A stretch of 23,920 bases of DNA from M55B120 sp965549355. Its GTDB lineage: Bacteria > Actinomycetota > Humimicrobiia > Humimicrobiales > Humimicrobiaceae. Under the pieces are notes generated by a model. It worked only from the letters and a program-made list of their open reading frames with translations. It had not been told where the DNA came from and ran no database searches. Position numbers and translations under genes: made by a program. The DNA is taken from assembly GCA_965549355.1 (NCBI GenBank), contig CBEVGD010000015.1, forward strand, positions 1 to 23,920. The letters run 5' to 3'. Shown here piece by piece: positions 1-6,813 of this stretch; the stretch's first letter is position 1; each line of letters begins with the position of its first letter.

Positions 1-2
1 AA

Positions 3-65
3 AAAAATAGTATTGCAGGCGGAGCAAGCGAGGATGGGCGGATCCTGGGGGCGGCAGAGGAGTGA
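3..65 (+). CDS. possible 3' end of a gene entering from the left
   Basis: Frame 3 is open from the window edge to a TGA at 63-65 and reads as about 20 residues ending in ILGAAEE. This stretch is richer in G and C than the flanking DNA and its codons (GCA, GGC, GAG, CTG) resemble those of the neighbouring genes. Frame 1 is also open, to a TAA at 79-81, but gives an odd Gly/Arg/Gln-rich tail. The fragment is too short to assign a family, and it may not be coding. Confidence 0.3.
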   Translation, partial: KNSIAGGASEDGRILGAAEE

Positions 66-238
66 AAAGCAGATAAAATAATTACCTGGAATGCAAGTGG
101 TTTTATCAGGGTATCGCCGGGGCGAGTAGATAAAATATCTGAACCATGATACCAAAATAATAAGGTACTTAAATGTGAACACTTTTAATCCACCGCGCAT
201 CAGATTTCACATATAATTGAAGAAAAATCTTTAAAAAT
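66..238. other. intergenic leader before the acetyltransferase gene
   Basis: I see no gene here. A small inverted repeat AGATA-AAA-TATCT lies near 127-139, and the sequence becomes AT-rich toward the downstream start. No convincing -35/-10 pair or ribosome site was found. Confidence 0.4.
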
Positions 239-1075
239 ATGCTTAGATATATTCCCATGAGTGAAAAAGATGTAATTAAAAAAAGCAGCAGACCCCGGAC
301 GATAAATACGCTGACAGATGACCTGAGAAATATCGGCGTCAAAAAAGGGACAACGCTTCTGGTCCATTCCTCTATGAGTTCCATTGGCTGGATATGCGGC
401 GGGGCAGTCTCAGTAATTATAGCTATCGAGCAGATTATTGGAGATGAAGGGACCCTGATCATGCCGGCATTTTCAGGCGATCTGTCAGATCCCGCCAAAT
501 GGGAAAATCCTCCTGTTCCGGAGCAGTGGCATGGGACCATCAGGGAGACTATGCCTGTCTTTTACCCGGATCTTACTCCTACCAGGGGATTAGGGGTGAT
601 CCCCGAGGTCTTTAGAAAACAAAGAGGTGTGTTAAGAAGCAATCACCCACAGGTATCCTTTGCAGCATGGGGAAAACAGGCTGAATATATTACAGGAGAG
701 CACAGCCTGGAATATGCGTTTGGGGGAAAATCACCTCTGGCAAAGATATATGAGCTTGATGGATATGTACTCCTAATCGGTATTGGATATAAAAACAATA
801 CCTCCCTTCATCTTGCAGAATGCAGAGCAGATTATCTTTCCAAAAAGGAAGAAGCCTGCGGCACTCCATTAATAGTTTCAGGAAAAAGGAAATGGGTGGA
901 TTTAAAAGATATAAAGAGCAACACAGAAGACTTTGAAGAGCTGGGGTTGGCATTTATGAAAGAGAAAAAAGAACTTATAAAGATTTCCAATATTGGGCAG
1001 GCAAGATCTCAGTTTTTCCGGCAGAGGGAGCTTGTTGATTTTGCAGTCAGATGGATAAAAGTCAACCGCAAATAA
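239..1075 (+). CDS. AAC(3)-family N-acetyltransferase
   Basis: This 278-aa protein matches the aminoglycoside 3-N-acetyltransferase fold in length and motif order. The segment LVHSSMSSIG lies at residues 41-50, GTLIMPAFSG at about 71-80, RSNHPQVSFAAWG at 133-145, and the later LLIGIG...TSLHLAE block follows. Members transfer acetyl from acetyl-CoA to an amino group, and many chromosomal members act on substrates other than antibiotics. It has no signal peptide or membrane segment, so it should be cytosolic. Neither the ATG at 239 nor the in-frame ATG at 257 (MSEKD) has a good ribosome site, so the start is uncertain by six codons. No transposon or integron parts lie beside it, so a housekeeping or uncharacterised role is as likely as drug resistance. 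Confidence 0.85.
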   Translation: MLRYIPMSEKDVIKKSSRPRTINTLTDDLRNIGVKKGTTLLVHSSMSSIGWICGGAVSVIIAIEQIIGDEGTLIMPAFSGDLSDPAKWENPPVPEQWHGTIRETMPVFYPDLTPTRGLGVIPEVFRKQRGVLRSNHPQVSFAAWGKQAEYITGEHSLEYAFGGKSPLAKIYELDGYVLLIGIGYKNNTSLHLAECRADYLSKKEEACGTPLIVSGKRKWVDLKDIKSNTEDFEELGLAFMKEKKELIKISNIGQARSQFFRQRELVDFAVRWIKVNRK

Positions 1076-1280
1076 AAATTCTGGAAGAATCCAATATTGT
1101 AATTAAATGTGGAGAATAAACTCCAGGGCTTAAAATTATTATATATAAAATTTTAGGGATAAATTAATAGTAGAAAGGACTTAAATATGCTTTCACTTCT
1201 TTCCCGGTCTGATATAAAATACATCTAATCATCTTTTATTGATTATAATTAGCAGTGATATTTTTAAGTCTGGAGTGTAA
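1076..1280. other. intergenic region with a 13-codon ORF and inverted repeat
   Basis: A hairpin TGGAG-AATAAA-CTCCA lies at about 1110-1125 but has no U-tract, so it is a poor terminator. An ATG at 1187 follows AAAGGA by seven bases and opens a 13-codon frame. Its stop runs into an inverted repeat, TAATCA and TGATTA, 8 bases apart, before the thioesterase gene. This may be a leader peptide or chance. Confidence 0.3.
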
Positions 1281-1787
1281 ATGAAGCATAAAGTGACAGG
1301 AAAGCAGGAAAATTCAAAGATGTGTTTTATCTGTGGAAAGAAAAATAATTTCGGGCTCAAGGCATCTTTTTACGAGACAGATAAGAATGAACTTATAGCT
1401 ATTTTTAAGCCCGGTCAGGAGCATCAGGGATACCCCGGAAGGCTTCATGGAGGAATAGCTGCGGCTATTCTGGATGAGACTATCGGCCGGAATATAAATG
1501 TGGGCCGCGATGATGAACTGTGGGGTGTTACCATGGAATTTAGTATAAAATACAAGAGACCTATCCCGCTTGATGAAGAGATAAAAGCCATAACAAAACT
1601 CACTGAAGAAAATAAAAGAATATTTAAGGGGACAGGAAAGATAGTCTTATCTGATGGAAAGATCGCTGCCATTGCCGAAGGCAAATATCTCAAACTGCCA
1701 ATTGGAAAGATAGCGGATTTTGACAGGGAAGAAAATGAGTGGAAAGTAATAGCATCGCCTGACGATCCGGAGATTATTGAGATATGA
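1281..1787 (+). CDS. PaaI-type hot-dog thioesterase
   Basis: The 168-aa product is a single hot-dog domain. The motif RLHGGIAAAILDET (residues 54-67) carries the HGG turn and the Asp-Glu pair at the start of the hot-dog helix, as in PaaI-type acyl-CoA thioesterases. An N-terminal CFICGKKN segment (15-22) is a common variant among family members with a short Cys motif. It probably hydrolyses a small or aromatic acyl-CoA in the cytosol, and the substrate cannot be read from sequence. The ATG at 1281 follows GGAGTG by a few bases. The genes on either side are unrelated in function and separated by about 160-205 bases, so it is probably its own unit. Confidence 0.8.
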   Translation: MKHKVTGKQENSKMCFICGKKNNFGLKASFYETDKNELIAIFKPGQEHQGYPGRLHGGIAAAILDETIGRNINVGRDDELWGVTMEFSIKYKRPIPLDEEIKAITKLTEENKRIFKGTGKIVLSDGKIAAIAEGKYLKLPIGKIADFDREENEWKVIASPDDPEIIEI

Positions 1788-1946
1788 GCTAAAACTTCCC
1801 GGCTAATACTTTCCTTATTGTATCACATAGTATATGGAGGAAAGCTTGCTTGAAAAAGAATTAATAGCGTATTAAGCTGAAACCTGTTTCATCAATTATC
1901 ATTTTTTATATATATTTGGAAAAATTCGAATTCATGGAGGATCAAT

Positions 1947-2867
1947 ATGATTGAGTTTAAAGAAAAATATTCTTATGGCGGATGGGGGAATTGCCTGTAT
2001 CTTTCAAATGGAAATATTGAACTTGTAGCCACAACCGATATCGGTCCCCGCATAATACGTTTCGGCTTTACAGGACAGCAAAACCTCTTCCGGGAATTTG
2101 AAAACGAAATGGGAAAGACAGGAGGCGATGACTTCAGGCTATACGGGGGAGGCAGACTCTGGCATGGCCCCGAAGCAGATCCCAGATGCTATTTTCCGGA
2201 TAATGAACCGGTAGAATATGAGTGGGACGGGAGCACCATAAAATTGCTGCAGAAAGTAGAGAGCACTACAGGAATGCAAAAAGAGATACTTGTAAAGATG
2301 GATCCTGAAGCAGATGAGGTCAGTCTGATCTACAGGATATATAATAAAAATCTATGGGATATAAAGCTGGCCCCCTGGGCCCTGTCCATTATGAATCTCG
2401 GGGGAAGAGCCATCATACCCCAGGAACCATTCCAAAGCTGGGAAGAAAAGCTTCTTCCTGCAAGGCCGATGGTATTATGGGGATATACTGCCATGGATGA
2501 TCCAAGATGGAGCTGGGGCAGAAAATATATACAGCTAAAACAGGACAGGGATGCAAAGACCAGGCAGAAGATCGGTCTGCTTAACAAGCAGGGATGGGCC
2601 GCGTATGATCTCGGGGAGGATCTTTTTATCAAAAGATATGGATTTGATCCGGACGCACCCTATGTAGATTATGGAGTGAATACTGAAATATATACGGATA
2701 AGGACATACTCGAGATAGAAACTCTTGGAAGATATGATGATATAGAACCGGGAGGCTGTGCGGAACATAAGGAAAACTGGTATATCTTTAAGGCCCGGCC
2801 AGGAGAAGATGAAGATTCTATAGACAGTGCCGTTCTGCCTCTGGTGGAGAAGACTGAGCTGCCATAA
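1947..2867 (+). CDS. galactose-mutarotase-like (DUF4380-type) protein of unknown role
   Basis: The 306-aa protein is soluble and rich in beta strands. Its start, with WGNCLYLSNGNIELVATTDI followed by GPRIIRFGF, resembles the N-terminus of aldose-1-epimerase-like proteins that bind sugars on a beta supersandwich. The RLWHGPEA segment near residues 71-78 and an EPGG turn near the C-terminus also fit. The substrate is unknown. The ATG at 1947 is well placed behind GGAGG at 1936-1940. No signal peptide is visible. The family call rests on pattern recognition of the N-terminal half. It could be another carbohydrate-binding beta-sandwich protein. Confidence 0.6.
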   Translation: MIEFKEKYSYGGWGNCLYLSNGNIELVATTDIGPRIIRFGFTGQQNLFREFENEMGKTGGDDFRLYGGGRLWHGPEADPRCYFPDNEPVEYEWDGSTIKLLQKVESTTGMQKEILVKMDPEADEVSLIYRIYNKNLWDIKLAPWALSIMNLGGRAIIPQEPFQSWEEKLLPARPMVLWGYTAMDDPRWSWGRKYIQLKQDRDAKTRQKIGLLNKQGWAAYDLGEDLFIKRYGFDPDAPYVDYGVNTEIYTDKDILEIETLGRYDDIEPGGCAEHKENWYIFKARPGEDEDSIDSAVLPLVEKTELP

Positions 2868-2986
2868 TACACTTTAAAAAATACTGATATTGACGGCCTA
2901 TTGGAAATAATAATATAAAGTACTGAAACAGATTATATAAATTTTTTATTCATAGAAAACACGAATAAGGGAATCCTATTCTATAT

Positions 2987-3029
2987 AAAAAAACCAGGAT
3001 AATAACTGTTTATGATATTATCCTGGTTT
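2987..3029 (-). terminator. rho-independent terminator of the symporter operon
   Basis: A perfect 14-bp stem (2991-3004 with 3016-3029, top-strand arm AAACCAGGATAATA) encloses an 11-base loop. Read on the minus strand it ends in a run of seven T (2987-2993). It lies 16 bases after the symporter stop. It could also slow transcripts from the plus-strand gene ending at 2867. Confidence 0.88.
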
Positions 3030-3044
3030 AAAAGATATGATTGA

Positions 3045-5024
3045 TTAATCTGCTGTTTCTTCGGCTTCTTTAAGTTCGCTGCTGATGATCTCTCCATTAG
3101 AAGCTTTAGATCTGCGTGTAATAAGCGATACGATGACCAGAGTCAGAAAGCTTAAAGGCACCGATATTATTGCAGGATTATTTATCTGTACCGGAGCATG
3201 AATATGGGCCAGATGATATACTTCATTGAAAGTCTTCTGCGACAGCAGTATAAGAGTGACTGATGAGATGAGGCCCACAAGAATCGAAGATATGACTCCC
3301 TTTGCAGTGGTCCTCTTCCAGAAGAGTATCATCAGTATAGCGGGAAGATTGGCCGAAGCAGCTACAGCAAAGGCCCAGCCGACAAGATATGATACATTCA
3401 TGCCTTTAAACAGTATTCCCAGTACCATTGCAATGCATCCGACTACAACAGCAGTTATCTTACCAGCAAAAACCTTGCCTTTGTCAGACATCCTGATCTT
3501 GAGAAACTTATCCATAAGGTCATGGGCAACTGCTCCGGAAGAAGCTACGATGAGTCCGCTAACGGTCCCCAGGACCGTTGCAAAGGCTATAGCAGAAATT
3601 ATTGCAAATAATGCAATACCAAATGACCTTGCAAGGAGCGGGGCGGACATATTATTATTTGTTATATCTATAACCCCTCCGGTCATGGCTCCAAGACCGA
3701 TAAATAATGTAAGGATATAGAAAAATCCTATGACGGCAATGGCTACAATAGTAGATTTACGCGCACATGCAGGAGTTGGGACCGTATAGTACCTTATAAG
3801 TATATGGGGGAGTGCAGCGGTCCCGAAGAATAGTGCCAGCATAAGGGATACGAAATCTATTTTGTCTGTAGCGGTCGCCCCCCTGTCTGAATCAACTTTA
3901 AATAGCAGACCCGGACGGAGCACCTCGCTGCCCGGTGTAGGATTCTGATAATAAACATTAATTGTATCTTCACCATCGGAAATAACCTGCTTTTCCCATC
4001 TTATTATGGTGCTTTCCTTTATTGTCGAGAAGAAGCTAAGCAGCCCAACCGGTCCGGTCTCAACATTAGTTTCTCCTTCTATCCTGCTCATATGGCCGAC
4101 CTGATAGAATCTTTCTTCATCTATTACCCCGCCATTATAAAGAGTCTGTCCTTCCCCGGTCCGGGTCACGGTTAGAGTCTCTTCAAGATATCCTTCTTCT
4201 GTGTTTAATTTCCATATTGATTCAAATCCTGTTGAACTGTCAAGAAGTTTGGCAAATACAAGGTCGCCGGTCTTCTGGCTCACTGTCCATTGCTCGAGGA
4301 TCTTATAGGACCCATCCCGGATTATTATTTCCGGCTCTTCGGAAGAATCGGTTTCTATTGTCTTAAAATCATGATAGGGAACGGCACCGCCCTGATCGGG
4401 TGAGGTTGAAAAACCCCTTGTCATTACTACTATTACCAATATCAGAGTGAAGAATACCAGAAGTGCGCCTTTTAAAAACTGAACATAGGTAGTAGAAGCC
4501 ATTCCAGCGGTTGCAACAATGACTATTACGATTGTTCCGACCATAAGGACGCCTGCCCAGTGGGGAAGGCCCAGAAGCGGCGTTACAAGCGACCCGGCGC
4601 CGACCATCTGGGGAATAAGGTAGAACATCGATACAATAAGGGTGGATATTGCCGCTACCAGCCTTATGCCTTTTGAATTGAATTTGGAATCAAGTGCATC
4701 TGCGAAAGTAAATTTTCCCATCCTTTTCATAGGTTCTGCAACTACGAAAAGAGCTACCATCCAGCCGGCCAGATATCCGATCGAATATAGGAATCCATCA
4801 TATCCCGCAACAGCTATAAGACCGCAGATCCCGAGAAAAGATGCTGCTGAAAGGTAATCTCCGGCGAAAGCTATGCCATTTACTGACCAGTGGATACTGC
4901 CTCCGGCCGCAAAGTAACCTTCTGAAGATTTTGTTCTTTTGGCAAAATAATAAGAGATGACAAAGACAGTTATAACGAATGCTAAGAATATAACAATTGC
5001 CCAGGGTGAAGGAACATATTTCAT
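3045..5024 (-). CDS. actP: sodium:solute symporter, acetate permease (ActP) type, with large insert
   Basis: This 659-aa integral membrane protein belongs to the SSS family that couples sodium entry to uptake of acetate or other short carboxylates. The diagnostic run AGDYLSAASFLG follows the first membrane helix (about residues 53-64). ALPHILIRYYTVP, after the middle of the protein, is the ActP-type motif. Membrane helices surround a hydrophilic stretch of roughly 180 residues (about 205-388), longer than the matching loop in ActP proteins of about 550 aa. The loop has several acidic and aromatic strands and looks like a folded extracytoplasmic domain. The start overlaps the DUF485 gene stop as TAATG, so the two are translationally coupled. 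The exact solute is an inference. Confidence 0.85.
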   Translation of the reverse strand: MKYVPSPWAIVIFLAFVITVFVISYYFAKRTKSSEGYFAAGGSIHWSVNGIAFAGDYLSAASFLGICGLIAVAGYDGFLYSIGYLAGWMVALFVVAEPMKRMGKFTFADALDSKFNSKGIRLVAAISTLIVSMFYLIPQMVGAGSLVTPLLGLPHWAGVLMVGTIVIVIVATAGMASTTYVQFLKGALLVFFTLILVIVVMTRGFSTSPDQGGAVPYHDFKTIETDSSEEPEIIIRDGSYKILEQWTVSQKTGDLVFAKLLDSSTGFESIWKLNTEEGYLEETLTVTRTGEGQTLYNGGVIDEERFYQVGHMSRIEGETNVETGPVGLLSFFSTIKESTIIRWEKQVISDGEDTINVYYQNPTPGSEVLRPGLLFKVDSDRGATATDKIDFVSLMLALFFGTAALPHILIRYYTVPTPACARKSTIVAIAVIGFFYILTLFIGLGAMTGGVIDITNNNMSAPLLARSFGIALFAIISAIAFATVLGTVSGLIVASSGAVAHDLMDKFLKIRMSDKGKVFAGKITAVVVGCIAMVLGILFKGMNVSYLVGWAFAVAASANLPAILMILFWKRTTAKGVISSILVGLISSVTLILLSQKTFNEVYHLAHIHAPVQINNPAIISVPLSFLTLVIVSLITRRSKASNGEIISSELKEAEETAD

Positions 5025-5317
5025 TATTTATGCTCCTTTCCATCATCTTGCTTATCTTTATATTTTCTTTCAAGCTTATTGCTTTGATGATTATAGACAA
5101 GTGCAAGGATGAGAGCTATTATAATCAGTGAAAATCCGTATATTACAGCAAGGTTAAGACTTCCGATATCAGTACCCATAAGTTTTGGATCAACCACATT
5201 TATTACAATAAAGCCTCCGTAGAGTATAAAATAGGAAAGAAACATCCATAATCCGAGTCTTATCTTATGGGGAATGGATTTATCTTTATCCCATTTAGTT
5301 GCAGGACCGTGTCCCAT
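5024..5317 (-). CDS. DUF485-type small membrane partner of the symporter
   Basis: The 97-aa protein has two membrane segments (about residues 22-41 and 54-74), a short basic N-terminus and a charged C-terminal tail. This is the layout of the YjcH/DUF485 proteins encoded just before actP. It is probably an accessory subunit of the symporter in the cytoplasmic membrane, with unknown mechanism. The ATG at 5317 follows GGGAGG on the minus strand. Its TAA shares one base with the symporter ATG. A promoter lies just upstream at 5351-5379. Confidence 0.75.
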   Translation of the reverse strand: MGHGPATKWDKDKSIPHKIRLGLWMFLSYFILYGGFIVINVVDPKLMGTDIGSLNLAVIYGFSLIIIALILALVYNHQSNKLERKYKDKQDDGKEHK

Positions 5318-5350
5318 GTAGACCTCCCTTTTTTATAAAAAACCTATGCA

Positions 5351-5379
5351 ATAATACTGCTAAAGGGGGAATAATTCAA
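5351..5379 (-). promoter_or_regulatory. promoter of the DUF485-symporter operon
   Basis: On the minus strand TTGAAT (5379-5374) and TATTAT (5356-5351) are separated by exactly 17 bases, giving a sigma70-type promoter about 34 bases before the start codon. Confidence 0.7.
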
Positions 5380-5453
5380 AACATTTCTACAACATTTAAA
5401 CGGATTTAGATTTCTTTGCATATGAATTAAATGAAGAATTAGTATTATAGTCT

Positions 5454-5747
5454 CTATACTTTATATTTCTTCCTGGCTATGTCTATTACTTTAGTAGAAG
5501 GAAAGCTGATTGCTTCATTGGGACATTTATCCTCGCAGCCGATGCACCCCACCACGCAGTTATAGGGATCGGAGACCCTGACCTTATCATTGTTGTATGA
5601 ATAAACCTTTAGTTGGCAAAAATCAATACATGTCCCGCAGTCGTCGCATTCGTCATGATCGATTGTAGGATACCAGGGTATCTCTTTGCGCGGTATCCCG
5701 AGATAATTATCATCGGGCACTATCCCATGTTTTTCTCTTTTTTCCAT
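5454..5747 (-). CDS. 2x[4Fe-4S] ferredoxin-like protein
   Basis: The 97-aa protein carries two cluster motifs. The first is C34-x2-C37-x2-C40-x3-C44 and is followed by Gln instead of the usual Pro. The second is C64-x3-C68-x2-C71-x3-C75-Pro. The extra residue between the first two cysteines of the second motif fits a known subgroup of electron-carrier ferredoxins. It should carry low-potential electrons in the cytosol, with partner unknown. It is transcribed toward the symporter operon but separated from it by about 136 bases and has its own extended -10 element, so it is probably a single-gene unit. Confidence 0.85.
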   Translation of the reverse strand: MEKREKHGIVPDDNYLGIPRKEIPWYPTIDHDECDDCGTCIDFCQLKVYSYNNDKVRVSDPYNCVVGCIGCEDKCPNEAISFPSTKVIDIARKKYKV

Positions 5748-5784
5748 ATCCTTTATTTATAATAACAATCCTATATTGCCGGAT

Positions 5785-5793
5785 ATTATAACA
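5785..5793 (-). promoter_or_regulatory. extended -10 promoter of the ferredoxin gene
   Basis: The minus strand reads TGT-TATAAT, a perfect extended -10 element, about 38 bases upstream of the ferredoxin ATG. The -35 region is weak (TCTGTT at 17 bp), as is usual for extended -10 promoters. Confidence 0.55.
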
Positions 5794-5877
5794 AATATTC
5801 TAATTTTAACAGAACTGCAGAGAGACTTACAAAGAATAAGGTCCCTGCAGTATTAACATAGGCTTACTGGAGAAGTG

Positions 5878-5994
5878 ATGGATGAAAGTACAGAAAAAAA
5901 CTTGCATAACCTTTTAGGAACTAAAGCGGGAATCCCCGGTTTTAAAATCCGGGATGAGAGTGTCAGAATAGAGGACTATCTGTATAGTAAATAA
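5878..5994 (+). pseudogene. 38-codon ORF spanning an IS605-like right end
   Basis: An ATG at 5878 behind GGAGAAG opens 38 codons ending at TAA 5992-5994. The middle reads GTKAGIPGFKIRDESVRI, which is simply the in-frame reading of the IS-like right-end sequence described next. TnpB genes of IS200/IS605 elements often run into their right end, so this may be the last scrap of a tnpB frame that acquired a start codon. A real short protein cannot be excluded. It shows no domain I recognise. Confidence 0.35.
5913..5965 (+). mobile_element. probable IS200/IS605 (TnpB-type) right-end relic
   Basis: The stretch runs GGAACTAAAGCGGGAATC, then a CCCGG/CCGGG hairpin (5935-5939 with 5949-5953, 9-base loop), then GATGAGAGTGTCA. 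This order (AAGCGGGAATCCC, GC-rich hairpin, GA-rich spacer, TGTCA) is the form I know from right ends of TnpB-carrying IS605-group elements. No transposase gene or left end is present. Identification rests on remembered consensus, so a search against IS ends is needed. Its first 18 bases recur at 18062-18079. Confidence 0.5.
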
Positions 5995-6006
5995 TTAAGA
6001 TATATA

Positions 6007-6035
6007 TTGATAAATAGCAAGTATATTAATATAGA
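6007..6035 (+). promoter_or_regulatory. promoter of the LOG-family gene
   Basis: TTGATA (6007-6012) and TATAGA (6030-6035) are separated by 17 bases, 50 bases upstream of the gene start. Confidence 0.55.
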
Positions 6036-6085
6036 TATGATATGATAAAGTAAAAATATAAACTATTATCAAGGAATCAGGTATT

Positions 6086-6796
6086 ATGAAGAAGAAATAT
6101 CCTAAAAAAAATGAAGATATCGAACTGCTCAAACCCCCTACGAAGGGAGACTCTGAATTTATTCATACTGACCCGTGGCGCGTACTCCGCATTCAGAGTG
6201 AGTTTGTCGACGGTTTTGATACACTGGCAGGGATAGGCTCGTGTATCTCGATATTCGGCTCAGCCAGGACCGGGCCCGATGATGATTATTATAAAGCAGC
6301 CGAAAAGACAGCGGCGCTGCTTGTAAAGAATGGCATGGGCGTAATAACCGGAGGCGGACCGGGAATAATGGAAGCGGCGAATAAAGGAGCCTTTGAAGCT
6401 GATGGCGTCTCCATAGGATGCAATATAGAACTTCCGTTTGAACAGGAACCAAATAAGTATCAGAATATATCGATGGAATTTCATTACTTCTTTGTCAGGA
6501 AGATGATATTTATGAAGTATTCTGTTGGATATATTATTTTCCCCGGCGGTTACGGGACCCTTGATGAATTTTTTGAATCGCTCACTCTTGCCCAGACTGA
6601 TAAGATCGAGCATTTTCCAATAGCTCTCTATGGAAGCAAATACTGGGAAGGCTTAACCGGCTGGATAGATGAATATCTCATGGAGAAACACCGGACCATA
6701 AGTCCGGAAGACAGAAAACTTTTTAGAGTTGTCGATACTCCGGAAGAAGCGGTAGATTATGTTTCTAAAATAATAAAGGAAAACGACTTTATCTGA
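6086..6796 (+). CDS. LOG/TIGR00730-type nucleotide 5'-monophosphate phosphoribohydrolase
   Basis: The 236-aa Rossmann-fold protein has the two family signatures, GGGPGIME at residues 89-96 and PGGYGTLDE at 153-161, with the conserved Arg-Lys pair near 138-139. Family members, often mis-named lysine decarboxylases, release the base from nucleoside 5'-monophosphates such as AMP or cytokinin nucleotides. The N-terminal 40 residues (Lys-rich, then WRVLRIQSEFVDGFDTL) are typical of the longer bacterial subgroup. It is cytosolic. AAGGA lies about ten bases before the ATG. It converges on glnS with only 17 bases between the stops and no clear terminator. Confidence 0.88.
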   Translation: MKKKYPKKNEDIELLKPPTKGDSEFIHTDPWRVLRIQSEFVDGFDTLAGIGSCISIFGSARTGPDDDYYKAAEKTAALLVKNGMGVITGGGPGIMEAANKGAFEADGVSIGCNIELPFEQEPNKYQNISMEFHYFFVRKMIFMKYSVGYIIFPGGYGTLDEFFESLTLAQTDKIEHFPIALYGSKYWEGLTGWIDEYLMEKHRTISPEDRKLFRVVDTPEEAVDYVSKIIKENDFI

Positions 6797-6813
6797 TAGT
6801 GTCCGGGATGCGT

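Larger units (their letters stand above)
5748..6085. other. 338-bp gap between divergent ferredoxin and LOG genes
   Basis: The gap holds the ferredoxin promoter at 5785-5793, the IS-like relic with its 38-codon ORF, and the LOG gene promoter at 6007-6035. Nothing else was recognised. Confidence 0.6.

Noticed and set aside
239..1075. Reading the acetyltransferase as an acquired resistance cassette
   Set aside because: There is no integron, transposon or resistance neighbour, and codon use looks like that of adjacent genes.
1834..1875. 13-codon ORF before the mutarotase-like gene
   Set aside because: It has no ribosome site of its own, no conservation evidence, and the downstream gene has its own strong ribosome site.
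3226..3720. 164-codon plus-strand frame inside the symporter gene
   Set aside because: It is antisense to conserved membrane helices of the symporter and has no ribosome site or family match.
6797..6813. CCGG-CCGG sequence between LOG and glnS stops as a terminator
   Set aside because: Only four base pairs can form and no T-run follows.
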